Source: Bradyrhizobium manausense (GTDB lineage: Bacteria; Pseudomonadota; Alphaproteobacteria; Rhizobiales; Xanthobacteraceae). From it: a DNA stretch of 64,000 bases. Positions 6,998 to 16,108 of the stretch are shown piece by piece. The notes under the pieces were generated by a model, which saw nothing but the letters and a program-made list of their open reading frames with translations, was not told where the DNA came from and did no database searches. How positions within the stretch are numbered: the stretch's first letter is position 1; each line of letters begins with the position of its first letter. The stretch lies in assembly GCF_018129685.1 (NCBI RefSeq), contig NZ_JAFCLG010000013.1, positions 62,001-126,000 on the forward strand, in the 5' to 3' direction. Both the position numbers and the translations under genes were made by a program.

Positions 6998-9900
6998 TCA
7001 CGCGGCATACCGTCCGTCGGCCAGTTGCCTAGCTTGGCCAATCGCCGTCAGTGCCTTCAGAACCGGCTCAATTGTGCTGGCACGCTTCCCGTCAAAAATA
7101 CGCGCCACGTCTCGCGGGGAAAGCGGTTTTGGCGCTGCTGCAAGAATCTTGGAAATGGCGGTGACCTGATCCGGAAGGGATTTGGGCCAGGGCGTAAGGG
7201 CGGCAGAGGTTTTCGCCAACACAATTTCTCCCAAATCGAACGTAGGCATCGGCACTCCGATTTCCCCCGGCGCCTGAAGCTCCGGGCGAAGCCATTTCAC
7301 GACTCCACGCTCCTCTTCCGCTGCTCGCTCTCGATTAAGGATGACCAGACGTGTCAGCACCTCTTCCTCTGTAAGGCTCAGCGGCCAGTCATACGCTTCC
7401 GCGATTAATTTGTCGATTTCATCGTGATGTTTTCGCAACAAGCTAACAAGGCCGCGATCATGGACCTCGCGCTCAGCGTCCTCTAGTTTGACGTTTGTAC
7501 GAACCTTCTCAAGCACGTTGTAAAGGTTGGTCAGCGTGAGGTCAGGGTTCTCTTTTAGTATTTTCTTTCGTAATGCGTCGAGACTCTCGCCTTCAACCCG
7601 GATAAGCGCTTTCAACGACTCCGCTACATCCGAGGGAAACGGAAAGCGATTGAAGCAGACGGCATGATTGTAGTTTGAATCATTTCCGACACCAAGCCAA
7701 CCGCCAGTACGAAAAGCCCATAGCTGATGAATACGGCTCGTCAGCAGCGCCAGGTGAAATGCGTCGTCGAGAGCAATTCCGACAATCTTCGCGTCAACAA
7801 TATAATCCGCCGGCACGAAAACAAAAATCCGATGCTTCGCCGTTCGACAGGTTCCTATGAACCGCTTCAGTCCTTGCGTGCCGCGTCGCAACGTTGGGGC
7901 GTTCTCACCAAAGAGCCACCAATTCTCTTTTCGCACTGATCTTCTATTTTGGTCGCGCTCGGGCTTCACGTTCGTGAGAATGTGCTGGTAGAGGCTCGGA
8001 TTGGCCTTCTCGGCTTCTTTCTCCGTCATACCCGTAAAATCAATTACCCACTTCTTCTCGCGGCGCTGCACAATGTCGCGTCCAATCAGATACGGTTTCA
8101 GGTTTGGTGGCGGCTTCAACGGATTAATTTCCATCTCAGCCAGTTGCTCTTCATTCAATCTAAAACCCAAGCCAAGCGGATTCATGCCTTGAATAGCGAT
8201 GTCCCGGTTTGCTTGGAGAGAAACTGTATTCTGGGCATCAACGCCGACCGAGAGATCGGAGTTCAGTGTCTCTGCGATCTCGTGTTGAAGCGTTACCGCG
8301 CGCTCACCGTAACCATTAGGTATTTCTTTCTCGGCAGTGACGGTCTCCAGTACGACCATACCGCTTTCCATTCCGCCGACGCTCATAGCAATCCGGACGG
8401 CAGCTCCATCGACACCGTCAACCCACGGATGATCAGGAATTGCAAAAAGAAGCCTGGTTTTTGCAGTTTCAATAACCACGCGATTAAAGGGCTGTGTAAT
8501 AGAGTTGGTCGTAATGAAGCCGAACCTTCGCGTCGTACCTTTTGCCGCAGCGACTGCCGCCATTTCCCACCAATACATAACAAAATCGACGGTCTCGGGG
8601 ACGGTGGTAAATGCGTGGCGCACTGCATCGGTATAGCCGTCGCCGAGGCGCTCCCGCATGCGCTTATTTCCAATGAACGGTGGATTACCAACAATAAAAT
8701 CAGCCGTTGGCCATTTCGCTATTTTGGGGTTTTCATACCGATAGACCGGAATCCGAAAGCTGTCGTCGGGCACGAGCTTACCTGAAATCGGGTGCTCCTT
8801 GGTTGCATTGCCGTCCCAGATCGTAATTGGGTTTCCCGTATCATCGCGCTCTTCCGTGCGATCACTCCACGTGATGAGAGCATCCCGCGATTCGACTGTG
8901 CGAATGTCGCGTAATATAGGCTCTGCAGGCATCTGGTTTTTCCCAGCGACGCGAAAATGCCATTGCAGGTAGCCAATCCACAACACCAGTTGCGCAATTG
9001 CCGCAGCTCGAGGATTGACTTCAATACCCAAGAAATTTTCTGGCGTGAGTGTATGTCCGCTAATCTCCACGACATACTGATGATCGCCTAGATCAACAAG
9101 CAACTCGAGTACTTCGGCCTCCAACTCTTTCATGCGGGCCATTGCGACGTATAGGAAATTGCCGGTGCCGCAGGCGGGGTCCAAGACTTTCGTGCGGGCA
9201 AGCTTCCCGTGAAAAGCCTCAACATATTCACGTGCCCGGGCTTGCTCCCCCGCTTCGAGCAAATTTACCGCCGCCGCCTGAACACCTGACCAATCCGAAC
9301 GTAGTGGCTCGATAATAGCAGGCATGACGAGACGCTCGACATAGGCGCGTGGTGTGTAATGAGCGCCGAGTTTTGCGCGTTCTTTCGGATCGAGCGCTCG
9401 CTCAAGCAGCGTGCCAAAAATGGCAGGCTCAACCAGCGTCCAGTCGGCCGATGCCGCTTGGATAAGAACTTCCAGCTCCTCCCCATCTATTGGAATAGCA
9501 GCGTGATCCTTGAACAGATATCCATTGAACCGGCGCATCATCGTCCCAAGCGCTGGCGAAAATGTTCCGGTATCCATTGCCTGCCATAGCGCCGAAAGCT
9601 GATGGTGCAGAGTCTCCGGATGACCGCGCTGTCCGGTGAGCAGAGCCGAGAAGCTGCCTTTTGGAATCAGGTTGGTATCTTCGGCAAAAATCGTGAAAAG
9701 AAGCCGCATCAAGAACGCGGAAGTTTCTTCCGCGGAGTGGCCACGCGCTTCCAGCCGTCGCGCGACCGTTGCCAGCAAAGTCGCAATATCTCGTGTTGCT
9801 TTGGCCGCCTGGGCTGCGGGATTTAAGCTTCTGGGATCTTCCCAAATTGCGCGCAACCGGGCGACGCTCTTTGGATCTCGAAGATCCTCCAACATAATCC

Positions 9901-10456
9901 GGAAGCCAATCCGGTCGGGAAATTGGGCATAGGCTTTTCCGCTGCCCGTAAAGTCGGCGTAGACCTCGATACAATATCCAACGTCGACGATTAGTAAGAA
10001 CGGCGGCCAGCCGTGGTCCACGGGCAGCGCCTTTGCGTATCGTTCCGCTTGCCCTTTGGCCTGCAACATCGCCTTTGCCCAACCGGGGGTGCCGCGGCGG
10101 GCCGTACCGCGTTTGACTCGTTGACTGGCTGTCTGTCCGAAGAGATCGAGGTCCGCCTCGTTCTTGGCAGCGGCAGCTCTGTCGGCATCACTGCCTTGCT
10201 TGGCCTCAAGGACAAAGTGGCCCCGCTTGTAACAATCAACACGTCCGAAACTCTCGGTTCCATCGCCATTGTTTTGGAACACGCGTCGCTCGAAGACGTA
10301 GTCATTCACCGAGTCATCGCTTCGTGAACCCTTCGGCGGCGTCACACCGAGTATGGCGCACAGACCGTTTATAAAGCTCTGGGTATTGGCGAGTTCAGAG
10401 CCACCTGTGTCGCGCCATTCAGCTATGAATGCTTCTACCGGATCAGTCTCAGCCAT
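6998..10456 (-). CDS. MmeI-type fused restriction-methylation enzyme
   Basis: The 1152-residue product combines nuclease and adenine methylase. Near residues 72-90 is a PD-(D/E)xK-like site (RVDCYKRGHFVLEAKQG: D74, E84, K86). Around 360 is LGAHYTP, at about 422-431 the SAM-binding motif DPACGTGNF, and at about 588-591 the catalytic NPPF of N6-adenine methylases. The C-terminal half should recognise the target sequence. MmeI-type (type IIL) enzymes methylate host DNA and cut foreign DNA from one chain. It is longer than MmeI itself (about 920 residues). It lies last in a leftward cluster with DUF262, TcmP and Gp37/Gp68 genes. Confidence 0.85.
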   Translation of the reverse strand: MAETDPVEAFIAEWRDTGGSELANTQSFINGLCAILGVTPPKGSRSDDSVNDYVFERRVFQNNGDGTESFGRVDCYKRGHFVLEAKQGSDADRAAAAKNEADLDLFGQTASQRVKRGTARRGTPGWAKAMLQAKGQAERYAKALPVDHGWPPFLLIVDVGYCIEVYADFTGSGKAYAQFPDRIGFRIMLEDLRDPKSVARLRAIWEDPRSLNPAAQAAKATRDIATLLATVARRLEARGHSAEETSAFLMRLLFTIFAEDTNLIPKGSFSALLTGQRGHPETLHHQLSALWQAMDTGTFSPALGTMMRRFNGYLFKDHAAIPIDGEELEVLIQAASADWTLVEPAIFGTLLERALDPKERAKLGAHYTPRAYVERLVMPAIIEPLRSDWSGVQAAAVNLLEAGEQARAREYVEAFHGKLARTKVLDPACGTGNFLYVAMARMKELEAEVLELLVDLGDHQYVVEISGHTLTPENFLGIEVNPRAAAIAQLVLWIGYLQWHFRVAGKNQMPAEPILRDIRTVESRDALITWSDRTEERDDTGNPITIWDGNATKEHPISGKLVPDDSFRIPVYRYENPKIAKWPTADFIVGNPPFIGNKRMRERLGDGYTDAVRHAFTTVPETVDFVMYWWEMAAVAAAKGTTRRFGFITTNSITQPFNRVVIETAKTRLLFAIPDHPWVDGVDGAAVRIAMSVGGMESGMVVLETVTAEKEIPNGYGERAVTLQHEIAETLNSDLSVGVDAQNTVSLQANRDIAIQGMNPLGLGFRLNEEQLAEMEINPLKPPPNLKPYLIGRDIVQRREKKWVIDFTGMTEKEAEKANPSLYQHILTNVKPERDQNRRSVRKENWWLFGENAPTLRRGTQGLKRFIGTCRTAKHRIFVFVPADYIVDAKIVGIALDDAFHLALLTSRIHQLWAFRTGGWLGVGNDSNYNHAVCFNRFPFPSDVAESLKALIRVEGESLDALRKKILKENPDLTLTNLYNVLEKVRTNVKLEDAEREVHDRGLVSLLRKHHDEIDKLIAEAYDWPLSLTEEEVLTRLVILNRERAAEEERGVVKWLRPELQAPGEIGVPMPTFDLGEIVLAKTSAALTPWPKSLPDQVTAISKILAAAPKPLSPRDVARIFDGKRASTIEPVLKALTAIGQARQLADGRYAA

Positions 10457-10654
10457 ACGTTTTGCCAGCTTGGGTCAGTGCGAGAAAAGGCCACCTTGGG
10501 GAGCTAAGCTTCTACGAGGAAAAGCCGCAACTTGCACGATGATTGCGCCGAATAGCGCTGAATTGCTTCGCGGCGGCGTCTCCGCGTGGCTGGACTGTAT
10601 CTGGACAGCAAGATAACCCAACCATCATGCATCGATCGCGTACCACACTTTATA

Positions 10655-11920
10655 CTATGCGACCGCGCTAACGGTCGTCGTGGCGCCCTTTGCGAAATTG
10701 CAATCCGGACAAGCGACTTGTCCGTTAGACACGACGCTCTTGCCCCCTTTGGAATGTGGAAGCTTATGATCGGCATGCCAGTGCTCCCAGCCTACCTTCA
10801 CGCCATCACAGCGCAGTTTGAGCTGACATATTCCGCTGTCCCTCCGGAATATCGCAAGACGCTGTTCATGAGAGAACCCGCGTTGCGGGTCCTTGGGCTC
10901 GATATTCGGGACGGCATCGAAGAAACGTCTCTCGAAAAACTCTAATCGTGCGGCGATGCTTTCCTCGCTGTCGGTTGATTGACTAATGAGGCGACGATAC
11001 TCGACAAGTTGAACGTCCTTGCTGTCATCGTCTTTATCCTCGTTGGCCTTGCGTTCTGTCTCGAATCCCAAGAACCACTCACGAATATTATCTTCAAGAC
11101 CTTCGCAGACATAGCCATCGATCAGGACGGAGACCAAGCAGTATAGATTGATGACGTTATAGCGCTCCAGCTCAGGAGTCTTCTCAGGAAACGCTCGATT
11201 CAAAAAGTCGAACACGCGCTTAATCTTTCGAGCCACCTTGCCCTCTGTCTCAAATTCACTGTTCTTTTCGTAGAGGCGATTCAGATCGGCGTCACGCACG
11301 CTTGTCGGGCCGCCCTCCATTTCGATCAGTATCGTTTGCGCGGCCAGATGATCGTAGGTGAAGCGCGAGTTGGTAAATCTGCATTTCTCAAAAAAAGGAT
11401 GGCGAGCGATTGCCTTAACAAAGTCACGCATCGAACCGGTCATCGCGTTGCGCTTTTCTTGAGCCTTAAGAATGGTGCCGTTCTGCAGTCGGAGAAACAT
11501 GTCGCGAACTTCGTCTTCCTGCTCGCTTTGCATGGCATCTTCAACGATCACCACATCGGCAGGGTAAGCATCGAATATCGTTCGAACGTCGAGAGGAAGA
11601 TCGTCGTATCGCATGCCCGCAATTTTATGGCCGCGCACATCATCCATATCTTTCGCGAGAGGGAAGACATTCTTGCGGAATTCCCAAATTGTTCGGATGC
11701 GTTGCTGCCCATCGACGACCTCATATTCGATGCCATCGGCTCGTCTGACGGCGCGCCAGTACATCTTGGGGATGTCGTATTCCCGAAGGATAGTGTCGAG
11801 CAGCAACTGCTTTTGCTTGCGGGACCAGGCCGGAGGACGCTGATAATCCGGCGTAGGATCGACCCGGGATTCATAACTGCAGATGGTTGAGAGCGGAAGC
11901 GGACGTTTATTCATCTTCAT
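10655..11920 (-). CDS. DUF262 and HNH domain protein (GmrSD-like)
   Basis: This 421-residue protein has the DUF262 (GmrS-type) signature: YQRPPAW at about residues 27-33 and VDGQQR at 69-74, a ParB/Srx-like NTP-binding fold. An HNH nuclease module lies near the C-terminus (WHADHKLPHSKGG, then CPDCNFAKG). GmrSD-like enzymes restrict phage DNA with modified bases. ATG 11920 is chosen because GAGG lies seven bases upstream. It starts 36 bases after TcmP ends, on the same strand, so it is probably in that operon. Confidence 0.8.
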   Translation of the reverse strand: MKMNKRPLPLSTICSYESRVDPTPDYQRPPAWSRKQKQLLLDTILREYDIPKMYWRAVRRADGIEYEVVDGQQRIRTIWEFRKNVFPLAKDMDDVRGHKIAGMRYDDLPLDVRTIFDAYPADVVIVEDAMQSEQEDEVRDMFLRLQNGTILKAQEKRNAMTGSMRDFVKAIARHPFFEKCRFTNSRFTYDHLAAQTILIEMEGGPTSVRDADLNRLYEKNSEFETEGKVARKIKRVFDFLNRAFPEKTPELERYNVINLYCLVSVLIDGYVCEGLEDNIREWFLGFETERKANEDKDDDSKDVQLVEYRRLISQSTDSEESIAARLEFFERRFFDAVPNIEPKDPQRGFSHEQRLAIFRRDSGICQLKLRCDGVKVGWEHWHADHKLPHSKGGKSVVSNGQVACPDCNFAKGATTTVSAVA

Positions 11921-11955
11921 GGGCAAACCTCATGATAATAACTAAAGGCATGAAC

Positions 11956-13122
11956 TTATTCGTCGGCCGCTGAGGCGCGATAAACGGTATATCCGGGATG
12001 CGGTACTCGCTTTCCCGTCTCCCAATTTGGAAAAACTAAAGTACCTTCTTTCTTGAGGTCTGCACCGATCTTGTTCACGTCGGGTTTTCGCACGACGTGA
12101 CGTGACAACACCAGAGGCCACAAGTCTTTGTACAACATTGGTGAGGCTCGCGCAGGCGCCAGGGCAATCATCGTTTCCCGCGCTCTTTGCCGCTCTGCAG
12201 CAAGAAATGGCGTAACATCGTCCTCCGGCGACATCTCATGCAGAGAGCGGAATAGTTCGGATTGACCAGTCTTGTTCTCGGTTAGATGGACTTTGGTCGC
12301 GGCCCGCGTTTTGGACTGCGCCTCAAGAGCTTTGACTTGGCAATCACGGAAGACTTCCAGACCGGTATCGTGACGCGTGCCATAGAACAGGGAATACAGT
12401 GGCCGGTCCCTAGAAGGACGCAAGATTGTTGTTTCACAAACGTACTTATAATGCCCCAACTTGAACAGACAATCGCTGAACGCCTTAGTCAAAATGACTT
12501 TGCGTTCATCAGACGTTTGAGCTTCTAAGAGTTTGTCACGCCAATCCCCAAATGGGAGCAACTCATCCAGGCCAGCCACGACAATGGGATCATTGATGCT
12601 GGCCGCGCGATTGATAAACTCCAACATGAAATTAAAGACGACTTCCGAATTGTCCCGCACGAGTAAGGGCTCTATTTTCTGAAGAGGAATTCGCCAACCC
12701 TTAGGGTCAAGCAGGAAAAAGGCGAAGGCATCCTTCGGAATGTCTTTCAAAATCGTTGGGATTAGTTCGATAAAATCGCCCTTGAGCGGCTTGATACGGA
12801 TATCCGGGAATTTGGGCGGAAGGGTCTCCAGCTGCTTAAACGCGGCAGGATTTCGTTCAACCAAAAATGCCGACATAGTCACATCGCGTCCGGCTTTCTT
12901 CCACGACGCTTTTGCGCGTCGCAACGCTCCGAGCGCAATCCCGAAGGAAGTATCGTTGAAGTCCTCCTTCGCGCTTTGCCAGGGGCCGGCAAAGCCATCC
13001 GTATAAACGATATGAGAATAGGAGCTTGCGGTCTTGTGAACCAACGCTTCTAGGTATTCTTCAAGAAGCACATGTTTCACATAGGATTGTTCTCGACCTT
13101 TATAATCCTCAATAGAGACCAT
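11956..13122 (-). CDS. tcmP: Three-Cys-motif partner protein TcmP
   Basis: The 388-residue protein carries the TcmP hallmarks: VYTDGFAGPW near residue 40, like a Rossmann methyltransferase motif, and FAFFLLDPKGW near 128, like a motif IV loop. TcmP is defined by its gene pairing with a three-Cys-motif (Gp37/Gp68) protein, and that gene lies upstream with one base between stop and start. The biochemical role is unknown; methyltransferase-like activity is inference. Confidence 0.85.
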   Translation of the reverse strand: MVSIEDYKGREQSYVKHVLLEEYLEALVHKTASSYSHIVYTDGFAGPWQSAKEDFNDTSFGIALGALRRAKASWKKAGRDVTMSAFLVERNPAAFKQLETLPPKFPDIRIKPLKGDFIELIPTILKDIPKDAFAFFLLDPKGWRIPLQKIEPLLVRDNSEVVFNFMLEFINRAASINDPIVVAGLDELLPFGDWRDKLLEAQTSDERKVILTKAFSDCLFKLGHYKYVCETTILRPSRDRPLYSLFYGTRHDTGLEVFRDCQVKALEAQSKTRAATKVHLTENKTGQSELFRSLHEMSPEDDVTPFLAAERQRARETMIALAPARASPMLYKDLWPLVLSRHVVRKPDVNKIGADLKKEGTLVFPNWETGKRVPHPGYTVYRASAADE

Positions 13123-13123
13123 G

Positions 13124-13873
13124 CTACTCCGCCGCGTCGGCGTATGCCGGTTTTACAGTTGGGAACTGACTCCATCTTTTGCCGTCGAGTTCGCGACCGC
13201 CGGATTTGGGGCGCAGGCCACCCCATTGCTTGAAGAAGAACGCTACGTTGTTGACGCGACATTGGTCGCGCACTTCACGTACCCACTCGGGATTCATGGG
13301 TCGCGCACCTGGTCCGCTCTCCCCGCCCACAATCACCCAGTCGATGCCCGTTAAATCGAGCTTGCCGACGGGGCCAATCAACGGTTCGATCGATAGGAAG
13401 CGAACTCCAGCCGGCGCTTCTTGCAAATGTTTTATGCGGCTCTTTTTCGTACCGTCTTCAACCGACACGCCGAACCATATGTGGGTCGGGCCTCCACCTT
13501 CACCATATCGACTTCGGAGAAATTTACGCATCAGCGACGATCGCTTAGTCAGCACTTGGAACGTGTGCCAGTGCGCTCTCTCCATCGTGTCGCAAACCTT
13601 CGAAATGAACGATTGCGGAATGTCCTTGTGGAAGAGATCGCTCATGGAATTCACAAAAATCATCCGGGGCTGTCGCCAACGTAACGGATGTTCGAGACGC
13701 TCTGGCCGCAACGTTAAATCGAAGCCGCTTTCGAAAGGGTGGCCTGGTGTACCGCGGAAGCGCTCCGAGAAACGCTCGGCATAGCAATGATCACATCCCT
13801 TGCTAATCTTGGTGCATCCCGTCACGGGATTCCAGGTCGCGTCAGTCCATTCGATAGATGTCATACTTGCCAT
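13124..13873 (-). CDS. DUF5131 (phage Gp37/Gp68) three-Cys protein
   Basis: The 249-residue product begins with TSIEWTDATWNPVTGC and the C-x6-C-x2-C motif (CTKISKGCDHC), the mark of the Gp37/Gp68 family, whose cysteines recall radical-SAM iron-sulphur sites. HTFQVLTKR and GVSVEDGTKKSRIKHL follow as in the family. ATG 13873 has AAAGG seven bases upstream. It is the first gene of the leftward cluster with TcmP, DUF262-HNH and MmeI-type genes. A decayed second copy lies at 25230-25572. Enzymatic function is unknown. Confidence 0.85.
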   Translation of the reverse strand: MASMTSIEWTDATWNPVTGCTKISKGCDHCYAERFSERFRGTPGHPFESGFDLTLRPERLEHPLRWRQPRMIFVNSMSDLFHKDIPQSFISKVCDTMERAHWHTFQVLTKRSSLMRKFLRSRYGEGGGPTHIWFGVSVEDGTKKSRIKHLQEAPAGVRFLSIEPLIGPVGKLDLTGIDWVIVGGESGPGARPMNPEWVREVRDQCRVNNVAFFFKQWGGLRPKSGGRELDGKRWSQFPTVKPAYADAAE

Positions 13874-13963
13874 TCGACAACCTTTGCGCGAGCAACGTTA
13901 CGGCAGCTCGCGGTCTCAAATCAACCAATTCCGAATCGTTACCGAACATTCCTCGTTTTCACG

Positions 13964-14125
13964 TTAAGGCTTCGGATTGGAGAGTGGGAATGTATCCGTT
14001 TGCCGACAGGCGTATGGACGCTTCGGATCATGGATCACATCGCCGCCATACGCCGCGATGACTTGATCGACGGCAGCCTCCAGCCCGTCCGAGTCCTGTG
14101 CGTTCGGTTGTGAACCAGAGGACAT
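13964..14125 (-). CDS. Possible 53-aa protein
   Basis: A short frame begins MSSGSQPNAQDSDGLEAAVD and continues QVIAAYGGD. The middle resembles small rhizobial proteins with an AVDQxIAAxGGD segment, but the second half (HDPKRPYACRQTDTFPLSN) does not, so it may be a fragment. GGAA lies nine bases before the start. It lies upstream of, and in line with, the Gp37/Gp68 gene. Confidence 0.3.
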   Translation of the reverse strand: MSSGSQPNAQDSDGLEAAVDQVIAAYGGDVIHDPKRPYACRQTDTFPLSNPKP

Positions 14126-14158
14126 GACGCTGTTCCAGGTTGACCGGCCGGGGTCTAT

Positions 14159-14173
14159 GTTCCTATTTTGTTC
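14159..14173. promoter_or_regulatory. LexA (SOS) box
   Basis: GTTC at 14159-14162 and GTTC at 14170-14173, with seven bases (CTATTTT) between, match the alphaproteobacterial LexA consensus GTTC-N7-GTTC exactly. The box ends two bases before the ATG of the next gene, so LexA bound here would block transcription or sit on the leader. Confidence 0.7.
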
Positions 14174-14175
14174 TT

Positions 14176-14742
14176 ATGGAGTCAAGCCGGTCAACCCGCC
14201 GTTTCAAGCCGCCCTGGACCCTGATCCGGGAGAATTCCGAGTGCTACACCGTCCAGGACGCCAACGGCGTGACCGTGGCGTGGCTCTATTGCCGCGACGA
14301 GACGCAGACTTACAGTTTCGGCGCCAGCAAGCTCACGTCGGAAGAGGCGCGTCGGATCGGAAAGGCCATCAGTCGCATTCCCGAGTTCTTGATGCAGCGT
14401 CAGGGCTTTTATCCGCGCGGGAACGGACCTCGGCTGCGGTCTGATCGACCCTACCACGTCGCCCTGCAGGACACTTACATTCGCGCCCATTGGGATGAAA
14501 TCGACGCACTGTGCAGGCTCAACAGTCTGCCACTCAACGCAACCGGGGAAGTCATCCAGAGCGATGGGGTGTGGAGGGTTTACGAGTTCACGTGGCAGAT
14601 GGACGCCATCCTGTTCTGGGATCGCTTCGAGGGAAGGTGGCTGCGCGGCACCGAGTTTCACTATCCCGAGCGGCCGGCCAATCTGCCGTCCTTGAAACCG
14701 CTCGAGAACTGGCCGAAGTTCAATCCGCGAGATACGCGCTGA
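14176..14742 (+). CDS. Hypothetical protein with LexA box at its start
   Basis: The 188-residue protein starts MESSRSTRRFKPPWTLIREN. Its N-terminal 75 residues (CYTVQDANGVTVAWLYCRDE, then KLTSEEARRIGKAISRIPEFL) look like a short domain common in Bradyrhizobium proteins of unknown function. The C-terminal part is Trp-rich and unassigned. An in-frame TTG at 14140 exists but lies before the LexA box. An IS110 remnant begins at the stop codon. Induction by DNA damage is inferred from the box. Confidence 0.6.
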   Translation: MESSRSTRRFKPPWTLIRENSECYTVQDANGVTVAWLYCRDETQTYSFGASKLTSEEARRIGKAISRIPEFLMQRQGFYPRGNGPRLRSDRPYHVALQDTYIRAHWDEIDALCRLNSLPLNATGEVIQSDGVWRVYEFTWQMDAILFWDRFEGRWLRGTEFHYPERPANLPSLKPLENWPKFNPRDTR

Positions 14743-15506
14743 CAGATTTGCAGGACCATCATGTGCTGGTGTGGACGGCCTCTCATCCCCGCATGCGGTT
14801 CGTACCGGTGAAGTCGAAGGAACGGCAAGCCGCTTGCATGTTGATGACTGTGCGTGAACGCCTGGTCAGCGTGAAGTCGCAGCTCTCCAATGCTTTCAGG
14901 AGCTATGCCGCTGAGTTTGGTATCGTCGGGCCCGCCGGCCGGCAGAACGTCGCGGCACTCATTAAACGTGTGCTCGAAGACGAAAGCCTGCCGGAAATGG
15001 CGCGGGATCTCTTCCGCCTTCAGGCGGACGAGTATGCCGCGGTCCAAGCTCGCCTAGCGAAGATCGAGGCCAAGCTGATGAAGTGGCATCGCGAGGATGA
15101 CGTCAGCAGGCGTATTGCGACAATTCCTGGCGTCGGTCCGATTGGGTCGTCGATGCTCAGTATGAAGGCGCCGCCGCCCGAGACGTTCAGATCGGGTCGC
15201 GACTTTGCGGCATGGCTCGGGCTGACACCAAAGGATCATTCAACTGGCGGCCGGCAAAGGCTCGGCGGCATCACAAAGGCCGGAGATTCTATACTGCGAT
15301 CGACGTTGATCGTCGGTGCGACCGCACTGCTGAGGCATGTCCGAAAGGGCCGTCATAAGCCCACACCATGGCTCGCTTCGCTGCTGGAGCGAAAGCCGCC
15401 AAAGTTGGTCGCGGTGGCCTTGGCCAACAAGTTTGCCCGCATCGCTTGGCGCTTGATGATATCGGGCGGCGTGTACAACCAGCCGGTGGCCGCCATGCCG
15501 ACTTGA
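14743..15506 (+). pseudogene. IS110-family transposase, 5'-truncated
   Basis: The frame encodes the last ~254 residues of an IS110 transposase: the end of the DEDD domain (VKSKERQAACMLMTVRERLV) and the Transposase_20 domain (RRIATIPGVGPIGSSML, then AAWLGLTPKDHSTGGRQRLG). The first hundred-odd residues with the leading catalytic acids are missing; sequence before 14743 belongs to another gene, so the open frame from 14511 is misleading. The element cannot make an active transposase. Confidence 0.85.
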
Positions 15507-15770
15507 TCTGAAATCGGCCCGCGAGCAAGGTTGCTCGGCGGATTGCCCACGAACTTGCAGGACGCAGTAGATGGAAGGACCGATCGGTCGATACGCGCGA
15601 ACTTCCGAAGATTACACTGGCACCAAGAATGTCGCCCATGTGCTTGGAGCGTGCGTAGCGAACACCATCGCGGCCAGCGGGCTTTACCCGCGCAAACAGG
15701 CCGGACATCTGATAGCAAGCGATCTGGCCAAAAGTCTGCTACAATCCTGACAAGTGGGGGGCCGTCCACA
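14743..15770 (+). mobile_element. IS110-family insertion sequence remnant
   Basis: The left part of the element is lost; the transposase 3' portion and about 260 bases of right-end sequence remain. The right edge seems to abut the SRAP gene at about 15770, where that gene's ATG is changed to ATC, so the element may have inserted at, or deleted into, the SRAP start. Confidence 0.65.
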
Positions 15771-15784
15771 TCTGCAATCTCTAT

Positions 15785-16108
15785 TATGCCGACCCCTGGA
15801 TTATGCCGACCATTGGCTCAGAACGGGCTCGGGCGGCGGCGATCGCTGCGTCGGAGTCGGCATAATCCGATTGATCTCACAGCGTATGGTCTCCTTCTTG
15901 CCAATTGAGGGGAGGCTTTCATGTCGATTGATCTGTTCGGGTCCGCTTTCGGCCCGATCTCGCCTTATCTCACCGTTTTGCTTCGCGCCAACAGAGGAAC
16001 CGACAATCGCTCTCAGCGGTCCGAGATGTACCAGCTCGATTGGATTATGCCGACCTTATAGCGGCAGTTACCGCCACGAAAGCTCGTTCTCAGACACTGG
16101 TCGGCATA
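15785..16108. mobile_element. 324-bp insertion with inverted ends and 8-bp duplication
   Basis: The left end TATGCCGACC (15785) and right end GGTCGGCATA (to 16108) are perfect inverted repeats. The target word ATCTCTAT flanks both sides (15777-15784 and 16109-16116), and removing the insert with one copy restores the SRAP reading frame. If the ends are instead taken as ATTATGCC/GGCATAAT, the duplication is CTCT. Three more copies of the end word occur inside (15800, 15856 inverted, 16044). No transposase gene is present, so this is a MITE-like or excision product. Confidence 0.65.
15921..16061 (+). CDS. Small ORF inside the 324-bp insertion
   Basis: A 46-residue frame begins MSIDLFGSAFGPISPYLTVL, with a strong ribosome site GGGGAGG before the ATG. 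Its last codons run through one of the internal repeat words (WIMPTL) and stop at TAG. It may be the start of a gene cut off when the element formed. No family is recognised. Confidence 0.35.
   Translation: MSIDLFGSAFGPISPYLTVLLRANRGTDNRSQRSEMYQLDWIMPTL

Noticed and set aside
14511..14742. Start of the open frame that leads into the IS110 transposase
   Set aside because: This part is another frame of the LexA-box gene; true IS110 similarity begins after 14742.
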